Positions 33,989 through 45,427 of a DNA stretch of 64,000 nt are shown piece by piece. The stretch spans positions 496,001 to 560,000 of the forward strand of contig BDSL01000021.1 of the NCBI GenBank assembly GCA_003116995.1, read 5' to 3'. Origin of the DNA: Yamagishiella unicocca. Its lineage: Eukaryota; Chlorophyta; Chlorophyceae; Chlamydomonadales; Volvocaceae. The notes beneath the pieces are model-generated. The model saw only the letters and a program-made list of their open reading frames with translations. It did not search any database and had not been told where the DNA came from. Made by a program: the position numbers and the translations under genes. Numbering within the stretch: position 1 is the first letter of the stretch; every line of letters begins with the position of its first letter.

Positions 33989-36900
33989 CTACAAGCTCTT
34001 GAACTGGAATGCCGTGGCGGAGGAGACGGACAGCGCGAAGCGGCCCAGGCGGCCGGGGCCGTACGTACACGGCATGATGACGTAATGGCAGCCGCCGTTG
34101 AGCTCGTACTCTGCTGTCGTATCGGGCTGCGGTACGAAGGTGGACTCCGCCACCACGGCCCGTCGCGGGTCGCCCTGCGGCGGACGCGCGGGAGGAGGGT
34201 TGGTTAGTTGGTTGGTGAGGGCTTTGGTTGGTCGTTTTTGGACGAGGCGCGCTGCTTTGGTCGCCTCCCGTACGCGTCGCGGCTTGCTGCTGGCCCTCGC
34301 TGCTCGTCGACACATTTTGCGTCCATACCTTGGGATTATGACTTGCAAATGTACGCGACGCCCCTCTTGGCGCATCCTACCGCACGCCAGCGGCGCTTGC
34401 TTCCCATCTACGGCGGCGCAAGGCCCGTCCCCCCTTCCAGCTCCACCTCCTTTAGAGTGTAACCGGGCCTCCTCGCTACTCACCCCAAGCTCCTCCTACT
34501 CCTTCTCTTTCTTTGTCAGCCTCACGGGTGTCCTCTCTGCCCGCCCGGCCTCCCGCCCGCGCCGGCTAGTACGTACACCTTTTTGCCCCAGCGTTGGACC
34601 ACGGCGTTTTGTCCCAGGCTTTCCTCCTCCCTACGTGCCGGCCCTGGGGTTACGTCTCTCACCAACCCCACCGCCCCGCCCGCGCGCACCTTGATCTCTC
34701 CGTCCGCCCCCGCGGCTCGCAGGATGTAGATCCCCAGCATGTCATCCACGGGGTGTCGGGGCTTGCGACTGGGGGCGCGGCTGAGGGTGAGCCTGGGGGC
34801 CAGCGCCGCGAGGTTCAGAGGAAACCCGTTGGTCGGCACTTCGCAGTACGACCGACTAGGCAGCGCGGCAGGTGGGTAGGTGCTAGGATTTTGGGGGGTT
34901 TCGAGGAAGACCCGTGGATGCCAGAAAAAACCGTTTAGGACAGAAGTTTTGAGATGCATGCTGGAAAACTGGGGGGGGGTACCTTGTGGGTTTACCTGCC
35001 AACCCAGGGCACCCAGCGCCTTTCCGGACACGCACCTGCGTGCGCCTGCCCCTCCTGCCCGCCACACCTGACACGCCCAAAGCTGGTGAGCATGATGTGG
35101 TACTTGGGGTTTCGGCGCCACAGCGGGTTGATGTTGCAGCCCCCCGCCGTCTCCGCCGTCCACTCCCCGAGCAGCTGCATGGTCTGCATCTCCGGCAGCG
35201 GAACCAGCTCCAGGGGCACCCCACTCATCAGCCGCAGCTCGTACGGCGCCTCCACACCCGGAGTCGCGATGCTGGGCACCAACACGTACGGCGTCTCCGG
35301 CTCCAGAACCACCGAAAGTACGACCTCCTCGTTGCTGCCGCTGGTGCCGGCCCCCAGCTGCGGGCTGGCGGCGGCGACCACTTCCGTGTCCCGCACAGCG
35401 GCGCGGCGGCCGGGGCCGTCCGGCCCCTGGTCAGGAGGAGCCACCACGAGGTCCAGGTCCAGGGAGGGGTCGCGAGCGGACTTGATGATGGCGTATTTTA
35501 GGTCTAGGCGGGTGAGGGAGGCGACCACCTGCAAGTGAAGAAAGACGTGTGCTTAATTTACCGTTGCCCATATACCGAGAAATTTAGTTTTATTGTAAAG
35601 GATTTTCCCTTCAAGACCCTACATCCCAAAAGTGGATGCATTGTTGGTTTGGGTCCCGTTGGGCTGGAACGGGGTGGAGGACCGTAGACGGGGGCAGGCA
35701 CTAGGCCGCGAGTAGAAGGAATGCAGTAGCTGAGGAGCTCCTGGTCAGCCTAGGGAGGCGGGCAGGAGGGTTGCCCGGCGCTACCCCCATCACGAGCGGG
35801 GGCACACCGCCGCCTACCTGGGCTCGTTGGCTGCAGCTGACCATGTATTGGGGGTTGGAGCCCCAGGTCGGGCAGCTGCGGCCGCCGCCTGGGGGGGAGA
35901 GGGGGCGAGGAAAGGAAGCGGACTTGGAGACGGAGGCGGGCTGGGATGCTAGGGCGCGACCACGGCGGCGCGTAGGAGGCGTAACCCGGGGCGTTGGCAT
36001 GGAGTGTACGAGCAGCAAAGAGGTCCTCGTGTACGACAACGCCTCCCGCCCGCAGACACGGGTCCATGAGCCGACCGCTTGTCCCCGCCCCCTACCTGCG
36101 AGGTATCCGGTCCACTGGCCCCCCACCACCAGGCACAGCGGCGCAGGCAGCTGCTCCACCTCCAGGGGAGAGGCGCTCAGCGTGCGGAGGATGAAGGCGC
36201 CCTCCTCGCCCGCACGGCTGAGGAGAGGAGCAGGAGGAGGAGGAGGAGCAGGAGGAGGAGCAGGATGGGGGTGGGAGGAGGCGTGGGCGGAGAGTTCGTA
36301 GTGGGGCAGGCGGACAGGACAGGAAGAGGAGGTGGTGGAGGAGGAAGCTGGCAGGAAGTGAGGGGCTGGGGCCGAAGGCGGGCGGGCCGCTTGGTGGGCG
36401 AAATTAAGATGAGTAACGAGTGCGCGTAGCGATGAGTGCATGGCGGGCGTTATGTCAAGCGGATGGCGAAGGGTTGGCGGGCGGTTGGCGAAGGGTTGGC
36501 GGGCGGTTGGCGAAGGGTTGGCGGGCGGCTGTCGAGGTGCGGGTGGTGGCGGGCGGCACCGGCCGGTGACGCGGACAGTCTGTAGCGACAGCCCTCGCCA
36601 ACGCACGCCTCGCCCTCGCTTTCGATTTAACTTCGCCATTTTCGTCTCTTATATTCTCCGTATTTTTTCGCCTTCCTTTAGCCTTCCCTTCCGCCCTCCC
36701 TCCTGTCGTCTCATGTGCTCCCCTTGCAGAATCTCATAAACCAGCTGTTTCACCGCCCATGCAGTGCTGCCCCCAATTCCCCCCTGCATCGCCTCTCGCA
36801 GAGTTTTTCCCTCCGCAATCATCCGCGCCCTTCTCGCGGCCCGGTCAAAAACCTTAAAACTCTTCCTCCGCTGCTCGGCTCGCTCACCCCGCGTGCGGCA

Positions 36901-39900
36901 CCACCACGTATGCGAAGTCCGGCTGCGCCTTGAAGGACGCCACCACCTCCCTGCTGGCGGACAGCGGCAGGGAGGCGACCAGCTCCCCCGGCCGGACCTC
37001 CCACCGCCGGCCTAGGCTCTCCAGGGGAACCTTGAGCACCTGGACGTTGGACACGTTGGGGTGGGCACGTGTGTGGTGCTCACACGAAAACAAGGAAAGC
37101 AACGAGAGGAAAGAACAGAAAAGAAACGCAAACGAAAGCTCGGACCTGCCCGCGTGTGGCTGTGTGGTGAGCGCTCACGGAGCCCGAAGGGACAGCCACC
37201 TCAAAGCACCCATTCCCGCAACGCCCTGCAGCACCGTCTCCCTAAGACTCCGTGCGCACCCCCCAAACCCCCGTTTCGTTCTACGCTACCGCCCCTCCAT
37301 CCCGCCCGTAATATTTATAGGCTTAGGGGTAGTTAAGATGACAGACTCGCCTTGCGGGAAACTAGTAGCTTAATTTTTGTTAAGTTATAACTATAGCTAA
37401 GGCCGCGCGCACACACACCTGCAGCCCGATGGCCCTCTTGCGGTGGCGCTTCGGCACGTGCGCCCTGTACGACACCCTGGGGTCCTGCTGCCCCAGGCAC
37501 ACCACCACCTCGCAGCTCTTCCGCACTGTCAGCCTGAACTGCGGGTTGCAGCACCAGGTGCTGCTGAGCGAGGGGGCGGCGCGCTCGGGGGAGGTGGCGC
37601 GGTCGTGCGAAGAGGAGGACAAGGTGGGCTCCGCCTGTTGCGAGTGGTAGGGGCCGCCAGCGGAGGGCCCCTGCCAGCCGCAGTGCAGTGTGAGCTGGTG
37701 CCAGGTGGCGGGGAACATCCTGAGGCGGGCGGCCGCATGAGTGGGCGGGGTGAGGACACGCAGGTGAGATTAGGGTAGGGAATCGTCACGGCCACATACT
37801 AGCAACTAGCTAGCGCCAGCACACAAGCTGGCGCACCAAGCGACGCGCAAGGACGTGAATCGGGGCAGCAGCAGCGGAGTGCCATGGAGCGTGACGAGGA
37901 GAGGAAGCGGCGCCGACCCATGGGCCATTCGCCCCGCCAGCACGTGGTCGCTCCAATCAACCCGGCTGCGCCCAGAACTGGCCCCGGGCGCCGCTACCCC
38001 GTTCCCTCCCCTGTCTCGTCTCCTCGGTTCCCCTCTCCCCGCTTCCTCGCCCGCCCCCGCACCTGCACACGTGCAGGCGGTTGAACAGCGAGGCGAAGTC
38101 CGCGAAGGGCATCCAGAAGGTGGACTCGTCCTCCCACGTGGGTCGGAACGAGTCCAGCTGGGCGGCCACCGCGGGCAGGTCCCACTGAGGGGAGCCCTGT
38201 GGGGTGCGGGTAATACCCGGGGTGGGGGGGGCCGAGGAAACCGTAAGGCCCCGGGTTGGGTGGTGCGAAGACGCCAAAGGGGGGAGGTTGGGCGGGGGGG
38301 GGAGGAAACCCGAAGTGGGGGCAGGAGCTGGCAACACTGGGTGCCAGAGGAGTCATTTGAAAGACCCCGGCTGGTGTGTGTGTGTGTGTGCTGGCGGGGG
38401 CGGTGGCGATGGGTGTTCACAAACGTCAACGTCGATCTGGGTTTGTCAAATTCCCCCGGTGTTGATTTTGCTACCGTAAGCAATCGTTCCTACCTGGATT
38501 ATAAAAACGGTTTCGGAGCAAAACGCGCATCCTGCTCCGCCCCACCAACCCGCTCACCGGAGCCCAAGGCCCGTTCCACAGCCCCTGTGACCAGGGGCAG
38601 TACACGCGGACCAGCCGGATGGAGTCGCTCACGGCACGAGCCTCCAACACGCTGTACACCTGGCCGTACACTAGGCCGTACGGCCCAGCGGCGGGGTCAT
38701 CTCCCGGCATCGGCTCTTCGCCGTCCTTGCCGCCGTCCACCGAGGAGGGGGCGTCGGGGTCGGGGGCCACCGCGTCTGACGGAGGGTTTGAGAGGGGCGG
38801 ATAGGTGGTCGCCGGGGGGTAGGAGTGAGTGGGGTAGGAAGCGGAATGTGGCCGCCTTAGATGAAGACGGCAGTTGTCCATGTTTAGGGTTTTGGAGGTG
38901 GAGAGGACATTGCGCCCTTGCCCCCCAGCCCGTCCGCTGTGCCCCTCCCTACCAGCCCCCCAGCGACCCACCGGGTCGGAAGTGGTGTCTGGAGGGGCCC
39001 TTGCGGCGGGCCACGCACGCTATGACGGACTTGGAGGCCAGCCATCCCTGGAGCCGGGCGGGGCACGGCGGAGGGAGCAACCACGGGTTAGCGGCTGTGC
39101 GTGTCGTTGCACACGGTGGCGTGACGTCACCTCGTACGGCATCCCTCCTCCCTCCCTGCGGCCCACCTGCAGGTCGCGCCATAGCGCTCCGTCCTTGATG
39201 GCCGCCGCCCCCTGCGGAGTGTCCGTCTTGACCTTGAAGCCCACCCCCCCGGTCAGGTCGACCAGCGACTCGTACACGCAGCCGCCGGAGAGGCCGTAGT
39301 AGCAGCTGTGGACCTGCAGGGTAGGGAAGGAGTGAGGCAGGGAGGGAGCGGGGCGAGGGTGGCGCGCGTTGTTGGCTGAGGAGCTGGGTCTTGCCCGGCC
39401 GCCAGCTTGTGGTGGTCGTTGTCGTCATCACATGGCAACATTTCCGGTCCTCGCTTGGCAAAAGCTAACAAACGCAACAAGCGCAACACACACGCAATCC
39501 ACCACGCAGCACACATGCCTCCCCGACGCCGCCCTTCGCGGCCCGGTGTTGGGGAACGACCAGCACTCATATACTCAGGGATAGAGGGAAATAGTAATAC
39601 GGCCGGGTCGCGGACCCGGGCCGGGCGCCCTTGGCTCCCTCAACAGGTTCCCTCCGCCCCCAAACTCGCACCTTGGCGTACGCCTTCTCCAGCAGGCTGG
39701 GCCACAGCTCCCCCACCACCGCGCTGCATGCGAAGGCCAGCCGCTCCTTCGAGGCGGCGAGGGGGGGGAGGCCGCGGGGAGGTACCGGGGGCGCTGGTCC
39801 GTCGGATCGAGGGGGAGGAAGGGATCCAAACCTCGAAACCCCGAAGCCTCGAAACCCCGAAGCCTCGAAACCCCGAAGCCTCGAAGCCCCGAACTATCGG

Positions 39901-41554
39901 TACCCTAACCCGACGCAACACAACTCGTCAACGGCCCCCACCCCCGCCGCGCTCACCTCCCCCGACAGGCAGGGCAGGTAGTTGTCCACCACCACCGCCT
40001 GCCAGCAGCCGTGCTTGAAGAACTGGAAGGTGTACGCGCCGTGTGGCGCCGCGTCGTCGCTGACGATCAGGTCCAGCAGCAGCTCCCCGCCCCGCACGGC
40101 GGCCACTGCACCCAGCGCACCCAGGAAGGCGCCGGAGTCCAGGATACCCTGGGGGGCGCGGGTAGGCGGCGGGCGGAGAGGTGGGCGGAGAGGCCGGTGG
40201 AGAGGGGGTGCCAAGGCAGGCCGGGCGGCGCCAGTGCCCCACGCGCGCCGTTCCGCGCGCCCCCCTCCCTCCCATGCAACACGCGAGCCGCTTTGCCGGC
40301 CGCCCTCCGGTCCCCAGCCCTCACCTGCCCACCCCGCCCGTCGCCACGCCTGATGCAAGAGACACGAGACCCCTGCTACCCGTGAGGCCCCTCTCCCCCC
40401 AGCCCTTCCCCCTGCCCCTGCCTGGCCCTGTTACCTGCACCAGCCGCGGCGACTTGCCGGTGGGGAAGTATGTCGTACCGGACACCCGGCGCCACGTGAC
40501 GTTCTGCGGGGCGGAGGCGGGCGCCTGGTTGACGTCCGGGTACCTGCGGAGGCGTGGGGGGGAGGTTGGGGTTTGAGCGGGGCGGAGTGGGAGGTTGTGG
40601 TGACGGTGGCTTGTGGGTCGGGGTTGGGAATCGAGCAGGGCCCGCTAATGGGCGGATGCTGCGGGAGGGGATCCTCCCCGCATCTCCACCCTCACATTGG
40701 TTTCCTCAGCCCAGTTTTTCAACATGCATTTTCGAAACGTGTGTACCAAACGTTTTCCCACTCGATTTCCACGGGGTCGGCTTACCGCCTGCCTCCATCC
40801 CCTCACCGCTGGGTGCCTCACCTCGCCTCCACCCCCCCCTGCACTCCGATCCGCCCACCAGCCGTCCATGGGTTCCCTCGCAACGTCCCGTGCACAGTCC
40901 CATGCGGCACCCGCCCCAGAGGCACCCCGCGAGAACCCCCTGCCGCCCTTTGTCCCACCATCACCACCACTGCCCTTCATCTGGTCCCAACCCTATAGAC
41001 TCGATCCGTTCCCCCCTGTGCTCCCCTCCTTTTCCAATGTCGTGTAACCGGGTTACTCGCCACCCCCCCAGTGCCGCAACTCACAGCGAAGTGACCCCCG
41101 GCAGGAAGTCTGGGTCGGTCACCAGCCCATCCTCCCCGCAAAACGAGCCGACTAGCTGGTCCTCTGTACGACCAGACGCCAGGGAGGGTATGCGCAAGAG
41201 GCCCTGCGCAGCAGCGGTGCCGGAGTGGAGCGGTGTGGACAAGCGCGACCGGGGCCGGGTGCGCAGCTGGCTAGCGCTGCCGGCGCATGTCCCCCCGTGG
41301 CATCGTTCCACACCCATCAAGCTATGTGATGGGTTGCTGAGACTCAGGATTTTGAATCTGCTGCCGGGTTGTACTTGGTCGTACCCCGCGGCGTTGCGTT
41401 TCGGGGAGAGGCCAGTCAAGCGGTGTTGAACAGTGTAGTTTCGTGGACGTTTACCGTTGCCATATGGATTTCCTATGAATGTGTGTCTGAGTTTGTAGCC
41501 GGCGGCAACTGCGCTGTGGGAACGTGCGGCGAGCTGTGCTGTGGCCCGCGGCAT
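33989..41554 (-). CDS. Calpain-family protein, apparently catalytically dead
   Basis: Fifteen exons join in phase (high to low): 41554-41085, 40543-40435, 40148-39957, 39746-39672, 39313-39167, 39047-38972, 38775-38558, 38196-38063, 37719-37419, 37039-36888, 36217-36096, 35888-35818, 35528-35068, 34855-34690, 34174-33989, for about 959 residues. Calpain features are clear: LPCLSGE, ELWPSLLEKAYAKVHSCYYGL, ESLVDLTGGV, LWNGPW, FWMPFADFASLFNRL and two or more C2-like domain III segments (WCCNPQFRLTV, YVIMPCTYGPGRLGRFAL). The catalytic Cys, His and Asn positions read Gly199, Gln395 and Cys416, so proteolysis is not expected; a binding or scaffold role is inferred. No EF-hands are seen. The start is uncertain: ATG at 41317 would give a protein 79 residues shorter. 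Exon 4 may begin at 39743. Confidence 0.88.
36465..36530. repeat. 22-bp tandem repeat x3 in a calpain-gene intron
   Basis: Three copies of GGCGAAGGGTTGGCGGGCGG plus two bases, near perfect. Confidence 0.85.
39831..39894. repeat. 16-bp tandem repeat x4 in a calpain-gene intron
   Basis: Four copies of CCTCGAAACCCCGAAG; the last has one change. It is followed at once by non-repeated intron sequence. Confidence 0.9.
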
Positions 41555-42241
41555 CGCGCACCTCTATTGTGTTGACCGTAATATCCTCCGGCGGCAAGGA
41601 TCTGTCGCTCACGAACATCGGGCTACGCAGGCGATTAGCCACGCTAACAAGGGCATCGCTGCGTCCTCGCAGCGCTTTGCCACCTGACGTGCCCGGGCGT
41701 GACGGGCTGCCGTCCCTGTCCCCCATGTCACGTTCCCGTATCTCAAGTTCCAAATAATCTGCTAGGATCTATATGGGTGCATATGACTTATGTGTAGATG
41801 TTGAATGTTGGGCCGACGATGCAATGGTGACAAGTCCCCAACAGCGCCCACGATAGAGGAAATGAAATGCCATAAGTCAATAAATTGTATCTGCGTAAAT
41901 AAGGGCATGTGCGTGCTTGTCGTCACAGATTGCAGTACAAGGCCTGTCGACAAACTGTAAGTCAACCCCGCGACAGCCTTCATTCGTGAATAGACGACAA
42001 CTCCTGCTATCCTTGAAATTGAATGTCATGGCCTCAATTCCGCTCGCTCTAATCTGTGCGCGTGCGGACCCCCCCCCGGATATCCCCAACAAAATTCCAC
42101 ACTTTCCGCCTTGCCTCCGTCTCGCACGGGTGTTTATCTGCATGCTGCTTAAGCATAGAAATCAAAGCTCTGACACGCCTTCATTCGATGCCAACAAACC
42201 AAGGAAGTGTGTAGATGTGTGCACATAAAACGGGGAACAAA

Positions 42242-43524
42242 TCATTTCCCGGCCACCGCATTTGCTGCGGCGCTGTCCCCGGCAGCAGCCAGCTCCACCC
42301 GCCGCCGCCCACCCGTCCCATCCGCCACCGCCGCCCGCAGGGACGTTAACCGGTCCGCATCGACTAGCGCCCTGAGCGCCACGGTTCCGGAGTTGCCGTA
42401 CTCTTCGGCCAGGCGCGTGCAGCCGTGCATGTCCAGGCAGCCATACACCACTCCGAGCTCGTCATACGGTACTTCCACCACGACCTCCGACTGCAGCAGG
42501 ACGGGGTAGGGGACCCCGCAGGTGTACATAAGGTTAATGCGTTTGCTGCGTTTGCGTGCCCAAGGGAGTGCCTGCTCGCAGCGTGTTTCCACTCCGCTAG
42601 GCCCCCAAATCCCTATGCACGTGCCATCTTACCTGCGCCTTTGCAAACACCCTGGGTGCCAGCTTCAGGCACTCTTTGGCGGCACCGCCGTACGCCCGTA
42701 CAAGGCCCCCGGCGCCCAGCTTGATCCCGCCAAAGTACCTGTGGGTGTGGGTCACGGTCTCGCTAACACGGTCTCGCCAACACGGTCTCGCCATCATGGC
42801 GGGATCATGGTCTGAGGTAACAGAGGACAGATGTGTGGGTAGTCTGTGCGACCGCAATTACACGAGCACCCTGGTCACGGGCGCTCGCTCCCACCTCGTG
42901 ACAAGCACAGCCACCCGGTCCAGCCCCTCGCCGTCCAATGCGGCCTGGATGGGTCGGCCCGCAGTGCCGCCCGGCTCGCCGTCGTCACTGGACCGGAACT
43001 CGTCCCCCACTCGGTAGGCGAAGCAGTTATGGGAGGCGGAGAGATCGGAAGCGGCCCTGATGAGGGACAGCGCCTCGGAGGCGCTGGACACTGGCCACGC
43101 ATGGACCACGAACCTAGGAGGGAGGGGGCGGCGGGGACAGGGGAGGGTTCTGATAGGGGTTGGGGACCCGAGTGGGGGGGGGCACGGAAGGCGTGAGGAG
43201 GGGGTGGGTTCAGGGTACGATGAAAGGCATGATTGATGATGATTGATGATGATGATGGGAATAATGATAGACAACCAGGGTTTGGGGTTAGGAAGGCAAC
43301 GAGGCAACGGAGAGAGTTGGCCTTGATCTTACCCGTTGAGCACCTGATCGTACACCTCTTGGGGCCCATCACAGCGCCCAGCCGCGCCCAAGCCGCTATG
43401 GGCCTTCAGCGCACAACCGCCCACCCGCACTGCAGACCCCGCCACCGCCAGCGCCAACCCTGGAGCTTACTTTGACTTCTTCACTTCGCTCTCGTACAGC
43501 ACATAGCTCTGCAGCGTCCAGTAC
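42242..43524 (-). CDS. IMPACT/YigZ (UPF0029) family protein, N-terminus unresolved
   Basis: Four exons join in phase: 43524-43471, 43113-42895, 42738-42633, 42490-42242. They show the complete UPF0029 signature: [43 protein letters not shown] and [20 protein letters not shown], followed by the smaller C-terminal domain ([16 protein letters not shown]). Relatives include bacterial YigZ, yeast Yih1 and animal IMPACT; the eukaryotic members with an added RWD domain modulate the GCN1-GCN2 stress pathway. No RWD domain is visible here, so the protein resembles the short bacterial or organellar type. The exon at 43471-43524 begins with one base of a split codon, so at least one more exon lies upstream, probably between 43.6 and 44.3 kb, but I could not identify it. 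Confidence 0.88.
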
Positions 43525-43782
43525 CTGACTTTGCGCACGAGTCCGGGGCGTATGTGCGAGGGTGAGGGGGGGACTGAAAGGCATGGGGTCGGCGGGGACG
43601 GGCTTGCGTAGGCGGGAAAGTGGATGGCCGGATGTTTGGCGGGTATTGGTTAGGTTCCATGGTGTAATGCCAACCTCCCCAGCTGTGGAACCCACATGCC
43701 TCAGACCTTGTGCCCCGCCGCGCACCCGCGTGCGTGTGCGTCCGAGTTTACATGCGCCCCGCCGCCCCTCCATGACCTGCCC

Positions 43783-43825
43783 TGCCTTGCCCTGCCCTGC
43801 CCTGCCCTGTCCTGCCCTGCCGCGA
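43783..43825. repeat. (CCCTG)n short tandem repeat
   Basis: About eight pentamers with one T interruption, upstream of the resolved part of the IMPACT-family gene, probably in an intron or 5' region. Confidence 0.85.
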
Positions 43826-43839
43826 CCTGGCATCTAGTG

Positions 43840-45100
43840 CTCCAGGGAAGGTGAAACGGTGTGCGATGCGGCGCAAGCTCAACACTACACAGCCGTATAC
43901 TCCCGTTTCCTGGGTACCCGAAGAGCAGCCATGCCCGCGCCGTGGCTAAAACCCCGCGCCTTACACCGCGCTTCCGCCGCAGTGACCACTGCAATCGCCA
44001 CCGCCAACCCACCCGCCTGTTTCTTCGCTCGGCGCAGAGCCTCCACTCGCGCGAGTGGCCACCGCCCGCATATGTGCAGAGCTGCAGCTTAGGCGGGTCC
44101 CGGTGCCGTTGCCGCTGCCACCTCTGTGCGCAGTGCAGGAGGAGGTGAAGCCAGCCGAGCGGGGGGTGAAGCCAGCCGAGCGGCCCACATTGGCAGTCAC
44201 TATCGCCGGGGTAGTAGCCGCGGCGCAACTCCGCAAAGGTGACCCGATGGCCTGCACCCAAATAAGCCGGATGCGATGCCGCAATGCAGTCTTGCAAGCG
44301 CGAGCTATTGAACACGGACGCATCAGCGAAAGGGTCAAAATAAGATATTGCTACTAGCGTTATAAATTATGGTGCCTGGTTGCTGTCGTGAATTCAAAAC
44401 AATGCGAGGCAGGGTCCGCAAGCCAGCAAATTTCATGGCAGTATCTGCAAATTGTACTATTTGCGTTATCTATTTGCGTTAGTTATGTCCTTTGTAATTG
44501 TATCAGCAGTTAAACCAGGAATGCACTGCTTGCCACCGTTTCGGATTCCGTCCAGCGTTTCTAGTCGACGGCAGGAATAGATGGCACTCGAGATTCGTAT
44601 GGATTCCCGTGCTTGCCATTGCGCTGCCTGATTAACACCTAGTTGCGCGTCTGCAGGTGCTGTGTCCCGCGGGACCTCCACAGAGGCGGGACCGCCACAG
44701 ATTCCCTGGACTTGCGCCTCCCTATGCAAAGAAGCTGTCGTCAAAGGACCAAGCGAATGCATGTTGGACGCCACTGTCTTCGGGCGACATACTCAGTGCC
44801 ATGCGGCTACTCAGCAGGCATCGGCCCCTCCCTGTCCCACCGCGATGCTTACACGCACGCGCTTGCAACTTGTTGTGTAGTGCACGTCAGTGTGTGCAGT
44901 ACTATCACCCACTTCTTTAGCGCAGGTTGACGGCGTTTGTGCGACGCAGTCAGCAATGAAAGCGCGGCTGCAGAGCGCAAACAGTTATGCCGTGCAAATT
45001 GGCTGTCTACCTTAAGTCATGCTTAGAGGGGGTAGGGCCACCTCGGGCCAGCACTCTTCGCTGCCACGACGGACTATCCGTCAACAAGCCCCTCCATATG
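43840..45100. other. Intergenic stretch between the IMPACT-family gene and the glycoprotein array
   Basis: Should contain the unresolved 5' end of the IMPACT-family gene (-). A duplicated GTGAAGCCAGCCGAGCGG pair lies at about 44147-44182. From 44.35 kb onward the composition is AT-richer and no coding exon is recognisable. Confidence 0.45.
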
Positions 45101-45123
45101 TCTGTCAGCACCATTAGAGTGCC

Positions 45124-45147
45124 AGCCCTGGAGACCTAGAGGCCCAT
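45124..45147 (+). promoter_or_regulatory. Conserved upstream block, copy A
   Basis: CCCTGGAGACCTAGAGGCCC about 300 bases before the start codon of gene A. The same block precedes the other array genes at 49523 (B), 53378 (C), 56902 (D) and 60440 (E), at 260-300 bases from their ATG. Further down each copy comes a shared GAGGCCARRAGGCC and a CCAACC-type stretch. It may be a shared promoter element or simply part of the duplicated unit; its retention in the diverged copies A and B favours function. Confidence 0.45.
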
Positions 45148-45427
45148 CCCTGCCCGTCACGCTGCATGTTGTGGACTGGTTGAGGCCAAGAGGCCGACTC
45201 GACTGCCCAACCAACAACCGTCCGGCCGACGCAACGACCTCTTCATGCAAAATAGATAAAATGGCACGCATCGGCATTTCCTTTATCACTTCAGGATAAA
45301 ATCGGGTTACCCGTTGCCCAAGTGATCTCACTAGCGTTGCGTCGAGTGACCCTCCTACGCGGTCGCCGCCGACAAGAGCACCATCCTGATTCCCAGTGCT
45401 GCCATCGCACGCCGCGACTACATCACG

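Noticed and set aside
37855..39198. 447-residue + strand frame
   Set aside because: Lies opposite calpain exons 6-8 and their introns; no motif, and the minus-strand exons are supported by conserved calpain sequence and matching phases.
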